From assembly GCA_013398015.1 (NCBI GenBank), contig VZRR01002859.1:372001-436000 (forward strand): a DNA stretch of 64,000 nucleotides, in the 5' to 3' direction. Shown one piece after another: positions 51,126 through 63,389 of the stretch; the first letter of the stretch is position 1; every line of letters begins with the position of its first letter. A program made the position numbers and the translations under genes. A model generated the notes under the pieces. It saw only the letters and a list, made by a program, of their open reading frames with translations, had not been told where the DNA came from and made no database searches. The stretch comes from Oreocharis arfaki (Eukaryota > Chordata > Aves > Passeriformes > Paramythiidae).

Positions 51126-54100
51126 GTAACATCACATCCGTATTAAAATATCTACATCACTAAAATACTTTGAAGTATTGATCCATTATGTACAGCTGAG
51201 GATAGATAAAATAGGCATCCTATCGCAGGGCTCTCTCGTACTTCCTTAGCAACTGAAGGACCACTGACAGCAGAATAAATTCTTTAATCAAATAACTAAA
51301 CCTCAGGTTTTCTGCCACAAATGTTTGGAATGTGTTATGATTTGTTATAAGTCTTGGTCTGGTTAAAATGATTCAGGGCTCCCCATAATGCTATTTTTTA
51401 TTTACATTTTGAGGTATTTATGAGTTTTACCTTCATGCTGTGTCGATTATGGCATTAACAATGTAATGAAAAGGCTTAAAAACCTGGCATGTTTCCAGGC
51501 CTAACTTAGAGTCACACTATTGATTTCTGAATTAGACTATGTACTTCTTTGTTGCTGAAAGGATTTGTTTTCCCCTTGTATTTAACAAAACAATATGACT
51601 AATATCAATGTTTGAGGTAAAAGCGGAGAAGAATTGTCCTGTTTCACCCAAATAAAATTTAGGACAGACATCACCAAAAAAATTCTCTTCAGAAGCTAAT
51701 GTCTACAAAAATACCTTCTTCTGGGTTAGAAAACTTATTTTCAGCAGCAAGAACTAGGTAAGAAGAGTGAGAATGATAAAAATTCCTTTACTCAGAATGT
51801 CAATTCAAATATCCAGTATTATATCCCACATATCAGGTCTTGAATCATGCTGGTTTGACCTTGCAGGACACCTCTATGCCAGATACTGCCTACATAAGGA
51901 TGGTTCTTACCACCTTTCTCACAAAAACAGGTCCTCGAATTTACTGTGCCGTTTAGTCATACTCTAGGCTGACTTGGGTTGAAATGCTTTCCCAGCTCAG
52001 AAAGCATTTAAATACTGCTTCTCTGTGAAGTATTGAGGGAAAACAACTGCTTAATGGGTTTACCTTCTATGTTTGTTACCTAGGATCTGAAAATGAACGA
52101 AAATTTCATTCTATTTAGTATTTATTGTAAACTTAAGTAAGATATTATATTATAAAATGCTTCACAAAAAATGCATTAGTGTTAAGTTTCTTAGATTTAA
52201 CAATTTTGAGACCATTGTTTGTACTTTTACACAGAAAGTGGACATTTCTGATCCCATTACAAAAATGTACTTGACCCTTTTTTTTTTTCTTTTCTCATGA
52301 GGCCGGAATTTTAATGAGGCCTCAGCCATGCCGGTACGTTGCATTTCCTGGCACCGCTTTTGTTCTCATGTGGCATTCAGTTAAATACTTCAGCTGAATA
52401 TGAAAATGAGAGCATTGCATAAGTCTGGTTCCATTTTTTTGGCAAAACTTATAAAAATATTTTTATCTGTGTAATGAAAAAATTATCTTTAATATATGCT
52501 TGCTATATAAATGCTTAATATATCAAAGGGAGATTAGCTGAAAAGTGCATCTCAAAGACCATCAGCAATAGTTGAAGTGAATTGAAAATGTGTTGTTGCT
52601 TAAGTGGAAATATGAAAAAATTGAGGCATTATAATCATGCTCAGTGGTATTTGTAACTCCATTGTTATGACTGGAGCTACATCAGGTATCATCCACAACC
52701 CAGAGAACTGATCTGCTAGACATCCCTTTGCCTCTTCACCAGCACTCTCTGTCCTGCAAGACACTGCATGTGCCCGCACCCAGCACAAGATGCTGCAGGA
52801 CTGGGACCCAAACATTCACCACCTCCCTGTATGCCTCTGGAAAGCCTTCCTCTAGCAAAGGTCTCCCATTATTACACTCTGTAACTTAAAATGTAGAACT
52901 AAGTCTTCTGCAAGAATGGTGCCATATCCTCTAAATTGCCTGACAAGCAGAGATCATGCAGGCAGCAAACTCAGAGTAAACATACCTTGCTGTGACAGCC
53001 TCTTCAGGGGAAAAGCTATGTAAAGTCCCCTGCCGTTACCATGTTATTAATTACAGTTTAAATGTGTCATCTGTACTGCACCTTGTAAAAATTGTAAAAA
53101 TATTCTAATCATAATTTGCATTAGAATATTGATTGCAATAAGAGATTTTCCACAGAATAAAAAGCTGTCTTAAATCAGAGGAGCTGTAGAAGAGGTGAAT
53201 TTTGTAAAAATTTATTCATAAAAATTTTAACACACAAATGTATATATACACATACAGATATATATTATATATTTGCGTGTGTATGTATGTATATAATTTA
53301 ATTATTTTTTATATTTATTTCTGGGGTGTATTAAAAATGTTGAATGTTCAATCCTCAAAATATATTTTATTAATTAGATTTTCAAATATTCTGTTTAGAA
53401 TGTGAACTGCATTGCTGTTCTCAAATGAATAATTAAATTTATATTTTAAGTGATGCCATTAATGAATATTTACAAAAAGAAACACTAATTTGGAGAAATA
53501 CATTAATAGTTTACTAGAAAGGAAAAAACCTCTTTCTTCTGATTGACCCCTTAAAAATAAGTTTACCTTTTGTTGTTTCTTTAAATAGAAATTTTAATGT
53601 GTTGAATGATTTATCAAAACAATGTGTTTGGAAATAATATTTATTAGTGATATTTACATCTCATATAATGTTTTGTGGTTTTTGAGGCAGAAAGGTAAGT
53701 TTTATTATCTTCATGCGTTTATAACTGGGGGAGAATTTTGCATTTGCAAGGTAACCTTCCAGCAGAAAGAAATTTTTTAATGTTTGTGTTCCTAGTGTTT
53801 CAGACACCTTCTGCCTCATCAGAAACTTTATGTGATTGTAGCTGAAGCAGTTTCAATGTTAACCCACATTTCCCAGCACACGCTTCCTGAATTAGAGTCC
53901 CAGGGGTTTTTTTAAACAGATTATTTAGCACTGAGCTGCGGACAGCTGTGTGTGCCTGGGAGGATCATAGGGAACTGTGCTGAAGACACAGCAGTCCCTC
54001 TCTAAGTGCAAAGGACTTTCTGCGTTTCATTACAGAAATGAAAAGTGGAGCTAAGATAGAAGTCTAGGAGGTTTGTACAGGACAAGAGAGGGAAAACGAC

Positions 54101-54807
54101 AGCAGTGATAGGATAAACAACTAAAGCGCTCTTGTCTCCCACACTCTAGGCCTTTATGTCACTGATTTTTCATAGGTTTTCCCTATTAAAATCAATGTGG
54201 AGAGTAAGATACAATCTTCAGTCTTTTTAACTGAGAGGTTTCGGGAAGGAAACAGATCATGAGCACTTGTTCTGCTGTATTCAGCCTAAAAATTAGACAG
54301 TTCATTGGCTAAATTATTATTATTTCCCATTGCCACCATTCCCAAAGATGACTCTTTATCTCTGTTGAAGGCTTCACCAGCCTGAAAGATGAGTGCAGAA
54401 ATAGAAGTCCTCTGGAGGAGCAGCAGGCTCTGCCACAGAACAGCAATGTCTTGCACTGTCCATAGTCATTTTCTGATGTGGTTTGCACTGATACAAAATA
54501 AAGGAATAGAATGTCTGCATTTGAATAATTGTTTTTGTCCCGTGTCATACAGCTGATTTATAGTATGTGTCACTATTGAATGTTGGTTCATTAAATAAAA
54601 TCATATTGGAAAATCTGCAGACATAAATTTAAGTATTTATTGAAAGCTGAGTGTAGCAAAGTTAAGTTGATGTTAACTGCCATGATCACTTGCCTGACTC
54701 TTGCCAGCAACTTCCAGGTATGTTTAGGAACATATTGCATGAGACAGTATGTGACTTTTGAGAAATGTCTACACACAAGCTTTCATAAACCTTTATTCTG
54801 TCTTTAG
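51126..54807. other. AT-rich intronic sequence ending at the ADGRB3 acceptor
   Basis: No further exon or transposon recognised. It includes an alternating-purine/pyrimidine tract at 53239-53295 and a TAAT-rich stretch to about 53770. The last 18 bases are the pyrimidine tract and AG used by the linker exon. Confidence 0.6.
53239..53295 (+). repeat. AT/TG dinucleotide-rich tract
   Basis: Imperfect TA, CA and TG dinucleotide runs with a GTAT tetramer stretch, strongly alternating purine and pyrimidine. Confidence 0.85.
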
Positions 54808-54918
54808 AATTTGGAATGATGGGAGATCATACAATTAAAAGTCAGCGACCTCGATCTGTTCATGAGAAAAGGGTCCCTCAGGAACAAGCTGATGCTGCTA
54901 AATTTATGGCACAAACTG
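54808..54918 (+). CDS. ADGRB3: ADGRB3 (BAI3) internal exon: linker between CUB region and first TSP1 repeat
   Basis: This 111-nt internal exon encodes 37 codons' worth of sequence. It begins with two bases (AA) of a split codon, then reads FGMMGDHTIKSQRPRSVH and continues to MAQT before ending on the first base of a Gly codon. From memory this matches vertebrate ADGRB3 just after the CUB domain, where the split codon is Glu, so the preceding exon should end in G. The acceptor is a pyrimidine-rich tract ending TCTTTAG at 54807; the donor is ACTG|GTAATA at 54919. ADGRB3 is a brain-enriched adhesion GPCR at the plasma membrane that binds C1q-like proteins through its ectodomain and acts in synapse formation. 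This piece is extracellular, charged, free of cysteine and probably a flexible hinge. It contains HEKR, which falls short of a full furin consensus because Arg is missing at P4. The exon is phase 1-1, so skipping it keeps the frame. An ATG within it (54816) also opens a longer frame that reads through the donor; that is not a real start. Confidence 0.95.
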
Positions 54919-55554
54919 GTAATACATCAGTTACATTTTTTCTATTTACTGTTGTTAATTTAGCAAGACCACTGCATGTTTCCATAATCTTTTGCTGCGT
55001 ATTTGTCAGTTTTCTAAGCTGATACTTTTTTTGTATCATTTATTTTTTTTTTCACCAGTTAAAGTCCATAAATAAAGTAGCTAAGAGTTAGGTAGATCAT
55101 GCAGAAACACGCACTGTGGATGTGGATACTGAATCATTTAGTATAAGTATGAATTTCTTTGGTAGTAAAAGCAGTCTCACATGTACAAAACACAGGACAG
55201 CTCACTGTGACATGTTAACTTCTTTTCAAAAATGTTAAGAACATGCTTCAGAATCTTTATAAATAGACTGTCTAATCCCAGCTTTAGGCATTTATCAAAT
55301 TAATTAATTACTGGGGTGACTTTAATGTGCGTGCATTCAGCATTTACTATCTTTGGCTCAGCACGACACTCTGTTCTCTAGTTTCCAGATTCATAATCGC
55401 TAAATGAAATTGACCGTAAGTAGTTTTTAATTGGATGTGCAAATTATCTAACAGTTTTTAATCTAAAACATATTTTTTAATTTTGTTTGAGCAACTTCAT
55501 CTTATTTATCTAAAGATACCAAGATGATATTGGAAACCTGGAGCTGAAGTAATT

Positions 55555-55570
55555 AAAAAAAAAAAAAAAA
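55555..55570 (+). repeat. (A)16 homopolymer
   Basis: Sixteen consecutive A in the intron between the two ADGRB3 exons. Confidence 0.95.
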
Positions 55571-58500
55571 GCCTGATTAGCCTGTTTACCAACAGTTACC
55601 ACAGCTGCCTTTGAGGTCAATGATAAAATTTCAGTGGTGAGTTGAATTAAGCTCTTGTACACCAAAACTACTGCCCATTTTGACTTCGATAATGATCCAT
55701 GTATCTGTTGGTAAAACCTAACTATTGGAACCCTACACACTCTGTTCCAGTAAATTACTGCATTGACAATCTTGTGCCCCATAATTTCTTGTATGGATTT
55801 GAAACAACTTCCTCTGTATTCCATAGTTACTAACCTAGAATATATGCCTGCATCAGTTGTACATAATGCTTCCAGTTTTTATGCACTTCAGTAAAAGAGC
55901 TATAATTGCTTCTAGTTATTTTGCATGTTGACATCCTTAGTGGTGGGGTGCTTTACTTAACAGATTTGCAGAAATCGATACATTAAGCAGTCTAGGTACA
56001 TGTATAGCCAATCAGTGTAGATCTGTTTGGTAACAAATTTAGAATGGGAAAAAGTCTGTTTCCCTCCTGTTAATCTATAGGATTGCTTTTATGGCTAACT
56101 CCCAGATACTACTGTAAGCAAATGCAGGGGGAAAAGGGAGCCTAGAATTCTCTAGGTCTCCATGCAGTTTTTGTTTAGGCAAGTAGAACTTATCACTTGC
56201 ATACTTAGCTCAGACATAGAATGTAGTTGCTTACTACAAAGAATAACACCTTTGCTTTTATGCTTCTTCTTGAATTCATACAATTACTCAAAAAGTAAGT
56301 AAAATTATCTGGGTTTTTTCCTCTTATAAATCCCTAAAACTTCAATAATATCACACAAATCATGTATTTGATAATTTTTAGTCATGCACTGCAGTGCATC
56401 TATTATGGGTGTTAGAGAACTGCATTACAAATGCAGCACTTGGATAACATCACCTTCCAATACATTGTGTGTGTGGAGTGGGAGATGAACGTTCAAAATT
56501 ATACATGATTGGTTTTTAAGGTCCTGTTCTGAAAGCATGTGAGATGTATGAGCATATAAATTTAGATGCCCAAGTTTGGGGAAATTTATATTTTCTATGC
56601 TGTAGGTTAACACATTTTAAGTAATACTTGTGCTCTTTCTGGACATACTAATTTTCATCTCTTCATTTTGTTTTTCCTTTGTAGTGATCATTGCATATTT
56701 TCTTCACCTGTAATGCATTCATTTTTCTTGCAATAAAATGATTGTGATATCTTCCTAAACTGATTCATAATGGTTTTTTCTAACATATCTATCTCATTAA
56801 TTTACCCACTAAGAAATCTTAATAGTAATTGATTACTGAATTTATGAGGTTTTATATTTTAAGCCTTGATATTTTGTGTAATAATAGATACAAAAGTGCA
56901 ACAAAATGTTTGTATGTTTTTAAAAGGAAGAGAGACAGTGAAATACCATGGAAAAGATTTATGAAAAGCATTTAATACTCTTAGAATTGTGGACTTAATC
57001 CACCAAATTTTGCTGGGAAGTGAAGAGTTTTAAAATATGGTATTAAAATACACATTTTGGTGGTTTTGGAGAGTGATATGAGGCAGTAAAAACATTTATT
57101 AAAAAATACTGTGTGAATAATTTCTTGTTCTATATTTGTCATTTTATGTGTTTGGACTGATCCTTCCCTTAGGTGTTATGGGATTTAGAGAGTATAATGC
57201 AGGTAAGTTTTACACAGATCAATGAGGCCTTCCGTACAGTAAGTTATGTTTCCTCTTACGTGTCAAGCAGCAGGGGAGAATAAGAGTTTGGTAGCTTGCT
57301 AAGAGATAATTTGAGATTGTAGATTTAATGTGAGTGATACAAAAATTTAAGAGTTCTCAAATAACAGAAAACAGTAAGGAAAATAAAAAATAGCCTTTTT
57401 GAAATTTTCATTTCAGAAAAGAAAAAAATGGATAAGAGAAAAGAAAACAATGGAAGATATATTTTCAGATTATGTACTCAACCTAGATTTATTCTAGAAA
57501 ATATAGTAGTCTTTATGTGCTTAAATTAAAAAAGGTAAATTAACAATGATATGATAGATCTGTGGAGACATTTCCCTTCTTTTAGATCTTTTAAAATAAG
57601 TAATAATCATCCTGACAGCAGTACAAAATACTCTGAAAATTTAAAAAAATTACCAAAATATCATAATGCATTGTATAAAAGGAAGCAAAGCAGCTGGTGA
57701 GATAAGTGTGTTCTTTATTTTGTCTTCATTTTGCTCTTTTTGCTTTGTACAGAATGTTAATGTGGAGGATCTTTCTCCAGAAAATGTTTAAGCCTTGTTT
57801 ACATATGATGAAGCATATTAAGATATTATGGCTTTGGTGAATGAACAGTATATATATGCTCAGAACTTCTAATAATTAATACTAATTTCAAAATTCACTC
57901 AATACAGTCACACAACAATCTGACAACAGACTAATAATCATGTGGCTGCTGTTTTCCATCATATTCCAAGGGTTAAGAGTAATGTTTTTATCACTTTAAG
58001 ATAGAAAAAAATTAATTTTTAATTTCGGTATTTTATTAGCTGTTCATTGTCAACATGTCTGTGTGGAATAATGGGATTGTTTACACTGAGTATACATAAC
58101 TGTTTTACATAATGAGGAACATCTTGAGAAACATAGTTTAGACTCTTTCTGCTGTTGGACCCTTTATCTAAACCATTTTAACAAAAGCAAAGTCAAACTT
58201 CAAATGTGTAGGAAAAGACAAAAAATATTAGCCTAGAAACCCACAGTAATACAAGTCTTTTTATCATGTATATAGGGCTTATAGCACACATTTTATAATT
58301 GTTAATGTCTACATACATATTAAAGGTATTTAGCATGTTGTATCATCTAACCTGAACCTAGGCTATCTAACTGCCTAATCAAAGTGCTAAATTGATGTCA
58401 GAAAAACTATTAAGACAATAAGCAGTGATTATTTTTTCATTTTTTGCACCTAATAAATAAAGAAAAATACTACAAAAATCACTGGTGAATTTTTGTGTGT

Positions 58501-58718
58501 AGAAAGCTCATAATTTTGTGGTTTTCCATAGAAATTTTTAGAGTTGCATATCATTTTATTAAAAACAGAGGGATTTGTGTGCTAATTATAATACATTCTG
58601 TCTTGTTTCTGAATAAGAAGCACTTTTTTTTTTTAAAGACCTGATAGCTTCAGAACTGAATCTTAGAAGTCTAGCAGAGACAATCATTTTGCAAGGGTTC
58701 CATGCTTGACCTCTGGGG

Positions 58719-58732
58719 AAAAAAAAAAAAAA
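58719..58732 (+). repeat. (A)14 homopolymer
   Basis: Fourteen consecutive A followed by a further purine-rich stretch. Confidence 0.95.
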
Positions 58733-59195
58733 GAAAAACAGAAGAAAGACAGCTTGGAAAGATTCACAGATTCTTGCTACAAAGCACAGTTTGAAGAAAT
58801 AGTATGTCATTTACTGCATTCTTGGAAGGTAGCACCAGAATATTCCTGGTTTGCAGACAACCCCTCGATTGTGATCAGTATCAAAACTTTTGGAAGACTA
58901 GAAATATACTGAGATAACTGAAATTTCAAGCAGGCTCTTCAAGTCTTCAGATTTTATCATGCCACTGTTTTTAAAACGGAAAATTCCATTTTTTTCAAAA
59001 AGGACTTACACTCAAAAATCAAGCATGCAAGAGGGGTTTCAGCTGCCATTTTACATTGCATTACATGCTGATTTTTAACAGAAGAAGCTAAACATCAATG
59101 CACAATTATTTACTCAAATTGTTCAGTGAGGTATAGTCACATTATATTTGCATGTGCTTTCTGAGAATACTCAAGGGATCTACTTTTCTGAAAAT

Positions 59196-59218
59196 GAATT
59201 CCTTTGGGAAAGGAATTC
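59196..59218 (+). repeat. Perfect inverted repeat, 10-bp stem and 3-base loop
   Basis: GAATTCCTTT and AAAGGAATTC flank GGG, about 0.86 kb upstream of the TSR1 exon. The transcript could form a tight hairpin. The stem is too short for a microRNA precursor. Confidence 0.75.
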
Positions 59219-60082
59219 CAGAATTGTGTGTATAGCTGTTTATGGAAGTTAAATTCAAGCATTCTTCAGAGCATCCAGGCAAGAAAACTTTACGCATTAC
59301 TTCCTTTCAAAAAATAAAAATATAATGGTCCATCTCTCAAAAATTTTAAAAAGTCCTCTTTTCTAATATACAGTATTATTAAATCACATCTGACAATTTT
59401 GAACATAGTAGTATGTATTATGTGCAGCAGGGAAGTCTGGCGCACCCAAGAATTCAGCACACCTGTAGGTCAAAAGCAAGGAATAGATATGTACAGCAAA
59501 TGATCAAAGTTCCCATCCCACATTTCAGGTTAAAATTTAGTAAACAAAATGTTTTTCTTTGCCGGGGAACTTCTTTCAAATGCTATATGACTCTGCTGAA
59601 GAAAATATAAGACATTAGGGGGTTGGTTTGTCTGGGTTTTTTTTCACTGGAATTCCCTTACTGGTAGGGTTCCTTAAGCTGTTACTGAGCCTTAATTCTA
59701 GAGGGATAAGTATAAATATCAAAGATAAATCCTTTGCTGTTATATAAAAAGCATTGTCTATGTACTTTTAGAATCCTGAGGGCAGTGTCATTTCTGGAGT
59801 GTTGAAGGGCAGTAGTTCTCATAAAGTTGTAAATGCTGCTAAGACATCAGAGTTTTCCCCTCTCACAGGTGTTACGTGATTGCAGCATTGTAGGTGTCTT
59901 TGTTTTCTATTCATTGCACATTTTCACAGCTGCTTTACTCAAAAACTTTTAAATATTTATTTTGGTGTGGTACCTTTTTCTTTGATTTATAAGAGCAGAT
60001 GATAATGAGCTTCAGCAAAAAAAAAATTTGTGTCATTAATACTTATGTCTATATTCATGTTTGTTTGTTGTCTCGAATACAG

Positions 60083-60244
60083 GTGAATCTGGTGTTGAAG
60101 AGTGGGCCCAGTGGAGTACGTGTTCAGTTACTTGTGGTCAAGGGTCGCAGGTGCGAACCAGAACTTGTGTATCACCTTACGGGACACACTGCAGCGGCCC
60201 TTTAAGAGAATCAAGGGTTTGCAATAACACTGCCCTCTGTCCAG
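60083..60244 (+). CDS. ADGRB3: ADGRB3 (BAI3) internal exon: first thrombospondin type 1 repeat
   Basis: This 162-nt exon (54 codons, phase 1-1) encodes one complete TSP1 repeat of ADGRB3. It starts with the last two bases of the Gly codon split by the previous intron and reads ESGVEEWAQWSTCSVTCGQG. It ends at NNTALCP plus one base of the next codon. Six cysteines fit the three disulfides of a TSR. WAQW is a WxxW C-mannosylation motif, CSVTCG fits the CxxS/TCG O-fucosylation motif, QVRTRT supplies the arginine side of the Trp/Arg ladder, and NNT is an N-glycosylation sequon. The acceptor is a T-rich tract ending ATACAG (60082) and the donor is CCAG|GTAGTG (60245). I recall mammals having Ser where this copy has Ala in the WxxW motif; that comparison is from memory. 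In the receptor this repeat follows the CUB region and precedes three more TSRs. The TSR2 exon is not seen before 64000. Confidence 0.97.
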
Positions 60245-61887
60245 GTAGTGTTAGCAGCCAATAAATAAAATTGTGGATGTTTTTGAACTGTATAATGATG
60301 AGAATTTGAAACTATATTTTTATTATTATTATTAACAGGGATTTCATAGGGGCATTTCAATTAAAGCAGAGAATTGTAATTCTATTCACCTGTGGTTTTT
60401 TTCATGTAGGTTATTATTTTTATTTTCAGAACAGTCAAGATATGGAACAAGAGCACCTTTTTTCCTGACAGTTTCGTATTTTTTACAAAAAGTCTATATT
60501 CTCTCATTTTCACTCAGAAAAGAGAAGGTAGCATGAGTACAAAGACAAACTAGGGAAGAAATCCAGATCATGAATATATTAAGAAGCAGAGACTAATTAA
60601 CAGGGTGGGTTAACATATATTATTTGATACTGCAATTGTTTTGCCATTTAGAATACTCTCTTCTAGGCAATGGGCCAGACAATGTTCTATGCACAGTTAT
60701 GTCTTCATGGACTTCCCTTTACATTGTTCTGGCAAGAAAGGGCAACAGCTACCTATCAAAGGAAAAAAGATCAGACAAAGGTAACTCTCTTACATCTGAC
60801 ACACAGTAAAGGTCATCAGTATCTTACATCACAGTTTTCCTACTCCTTTTGTCTGAGAGTTATGGACATCGTTGGAGTTCAGCAGTAGTTACACACTAAG
60901 GAGAAGAGACAGGCATATTCAAGTAAGTTGCTGAAAGGGCACATCTTTCTTTAGACCCTACCTGTGGATCTGATTAATCTATGATGGGAAGCAAGAGGGA
61001 AGGCATATGCCCCGTGACTACATTAATTTTCTTCTGTTGTGAGTGAAATGCTAAAAAAAAAAAGACTGTATACAATCCTTCAGATGTAGAAATTCCTCAG
61101 GTCTCTGTAACATTTGAACCCAAGAGGTTGGTGAGCCATCTTCAGCTTCTGGGGAAGCTCAGTACATTTTTGAAGTAAACTAAATTGTAACACACAGAGA
61201 GCTCTTGGACTTTATCTCCATGATCAGTAATAGGCAGAATCAAACTCTCATGCTATTACTGTGTGTTGAAAAATAGCCAATGGGGAGCGCATATGTGATC
61301 CCATCAGAGTCTGCGTGTCAGCATTATAAGCGTTTAGGGAGCCTCTGTAATGGAAAGCAACTTACAAGATTGTCTCTAGATAATCTAGATGGTAACAAGA
61401 ATTGTTCTCAACACCTAATGCTTTTCTATTGTGCTTTAGGTGAGCGATTCACATGAAATTTCCTGATATTTCAGAGTAGAAATGCCTAATTAGAGCTGAA
61501 TGTTAATACTTTAGAAGTATTAAAACTTTAACATATGGAAGTGTTTCCATGCAAAAATGGCAGCTATTTCTAAAACAGTTAGATTGGCTTAGATTGTGCC
61601 AGAGGTGGGAAATACTGCAAGAGAACTTTCAAGTACAAAAATAAGAAGTGAAAGAAGAGAACTATAAAAGAAATGAACAAACATTGCAAACAAAGATGTA
61701 TTTAAATATTCATTTGAAACTATGTGAAGAGTGAACATGAAAACACAGTCCATCTCTCACAATGACTTCTGCCTGATTTCTTGCTAATTAGTATTAACTA
61801 AGAAGAAGAAAGAGGATTAAATCACCTAATTTTCAGAATTTTATCTTCATTCTCTCCAGGAAGGGATATGAAGTTTTCACACCAAAG

Positions 61888-61910
61888 CAAAACAAAACAA
61901 AACAAAAAAA
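61888..61910 (+). repeat. (CAAAA)n microsatellite
   Basis: Four CAAAA-type units followed by an A run. Confidence 0.9.
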
Positions 61911-63389
61911 TCCAGGTAATGCGAAAGTCAAGGTAATTAATTTGCTGTCAAATTTAAACTGGAAAAAAGTTCTTAGATATGATATTTTCACACAGACTTT
62001 AAACAATTCTCACACAAAAAGACTGCTCCATATTGCTCAGGTCACAAAGGAGCAGTTTCCTTATATCCTCACACTTCAGGATACAGCTTTTGTTTCCAGA
62101 TACCCAGTATGAGCAAAGGCTACCAATTCTTAGTGTCTTCACTGCCAAGATATTTTCTTTTTCAGCTCACAGCAGCTGATTCTGATAATCTCTATATATC
62201 TTGAGTTACCTTTCTTAAATAATTAGTCTTCTGGGCTTAATCTTGCATGTTGTTCCATACAGTTACAATAACCTTATTAATTTATGTTATTCTCTGTCTA
62301 ACTACAGGGTCATTACTGTGTAGCAGTGTGCAAGATTAGTAATTTAGAAATGTGCTTTTCCTAGGCACAGCTCCATTAATTTTCCGAGCATCCCTTTAAT
62401 TATTAGCCCAAATATCCTTTGTCCTCATTCTATTATATATCCTGAGTCAGAGAGTTGCATATTTCAGGATTATCCCTGGTTCATGCATAAAAAAATGCAC
62501 AGTCTATACACTAGTGTATTTAAAACAGACATCTAACAAAATCATTAGTAAAAGAGTGGGAGGCATTGTCAGAGCCAGAATCTTTCCTTATCAAAAAGTT
62601 TCCCCTTCAACATCAAAAAGTATGCAGAATGGCCTACGGTACTACACTTCATGCGTCTATCCATAGGCTTCAAAGGAACCTGTTAAACTTGCAAATACTA
62701 ATGCAAAACTTTCTGACTATTTTTTCTATTGCCTTTATGTATTCTTTATATACACTTTACATATTATATATACTGTCCAAGATACTCACTGGAATGTTAA
62801 GGAACATACTTCTCTGTGATCTCAATGTCCTGGAAAATTTTGGAAAAGTGATTCACCAGCTTCATATATATGTATGTATTGGAATAGAAATTTAAATTTC
62901 AGGACAGTATTACTGATAGTTCAAGCAAAATAATGAAGGAACTGCTATTTACATAATTTTGGGGTTATTTATATTTATTTCAGACCAATACTATTCTAGA
63001 GAAGTGCAGCATAGTTAACAACAAAACACAGCTCAGGTAATTTTTGTTGTCACTGGTTCTTTTGTGAGTGGGGACACCGTAGGATCCATTACTGCAGTGC
63101 TACTGATTCTTTTCACTTTAGTGAATAATTTCTAACACAGCTAAAACTTAAGGGGAAAGAACATGGACTTTCCATGTCTGCAGATTATCTCAGCTTCTAT
63201 TTCTCCTCCTCTATTACCTTCAACACCTTTTACCTCAAAATTTAGCTGAAGCTTAGCATTTCCAGGCTTATGGGTAAGGGAAGATGTGGCAGGAGCAGGA
63301 ATACACTAAGCCATTTCAAACATTTGTATGCCCAAATGCTATACTTTGGCTGGTGTTATATGTTAGGGTAGTTTTACTTACCTCCCTTT

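Larger units (their letters stand above)
1..54807 (+). other. ADGRB3: ADGRB3 intron, 3' part (5' end lies outside the window)
   Basis: Everything upstream of the linker exon belongs to a single intron, because I find no trace of the preceding CUB-domain exon, which should end just before the FGMMGDH sequence. The intron is therefore at least 54.8 kb, in line with the very large size of this gene in other vertebrates. It ends in a pyrimidine-rich tract and AG at 54806-54807. It is AT-rich and mostly unique, with the repeats and GC-rich islands listed separately. An unrecognised nested gene or alternative first exon cannot be excluded by reading alone. Confidence 0.85.
54919..60082 (+). other. 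ADGRB3: ADGRB3 intron between linker exon and TSR1 exon (complete)
   Basis: This 5164-bp intron has GTAATA at the donor and ATACAG at the acceptor, splitting a Gly codon after its first base. It is AT-rich. It contains an A16 run at 55555-55570, an A14 run at 58719-58732 and a 10-bp hairpin at 59196-59218. I recognise no transposable element or additional exon in it. Confidence 0.93.

Noticed and set aside
54816..55022. 68-codon frame starting at MMGDH as a stand-alone gene
   Set aside because: Only the part up to 54918 is coding; the rest reads through the splice donor into intron.
60624..60888. Open frames just after the TSR1 exon considered as the TSR2 exon
   Set aside because: They lack the WxxW and CxxTCG motifs and cysteine spacing of a thrombospondin repeat.
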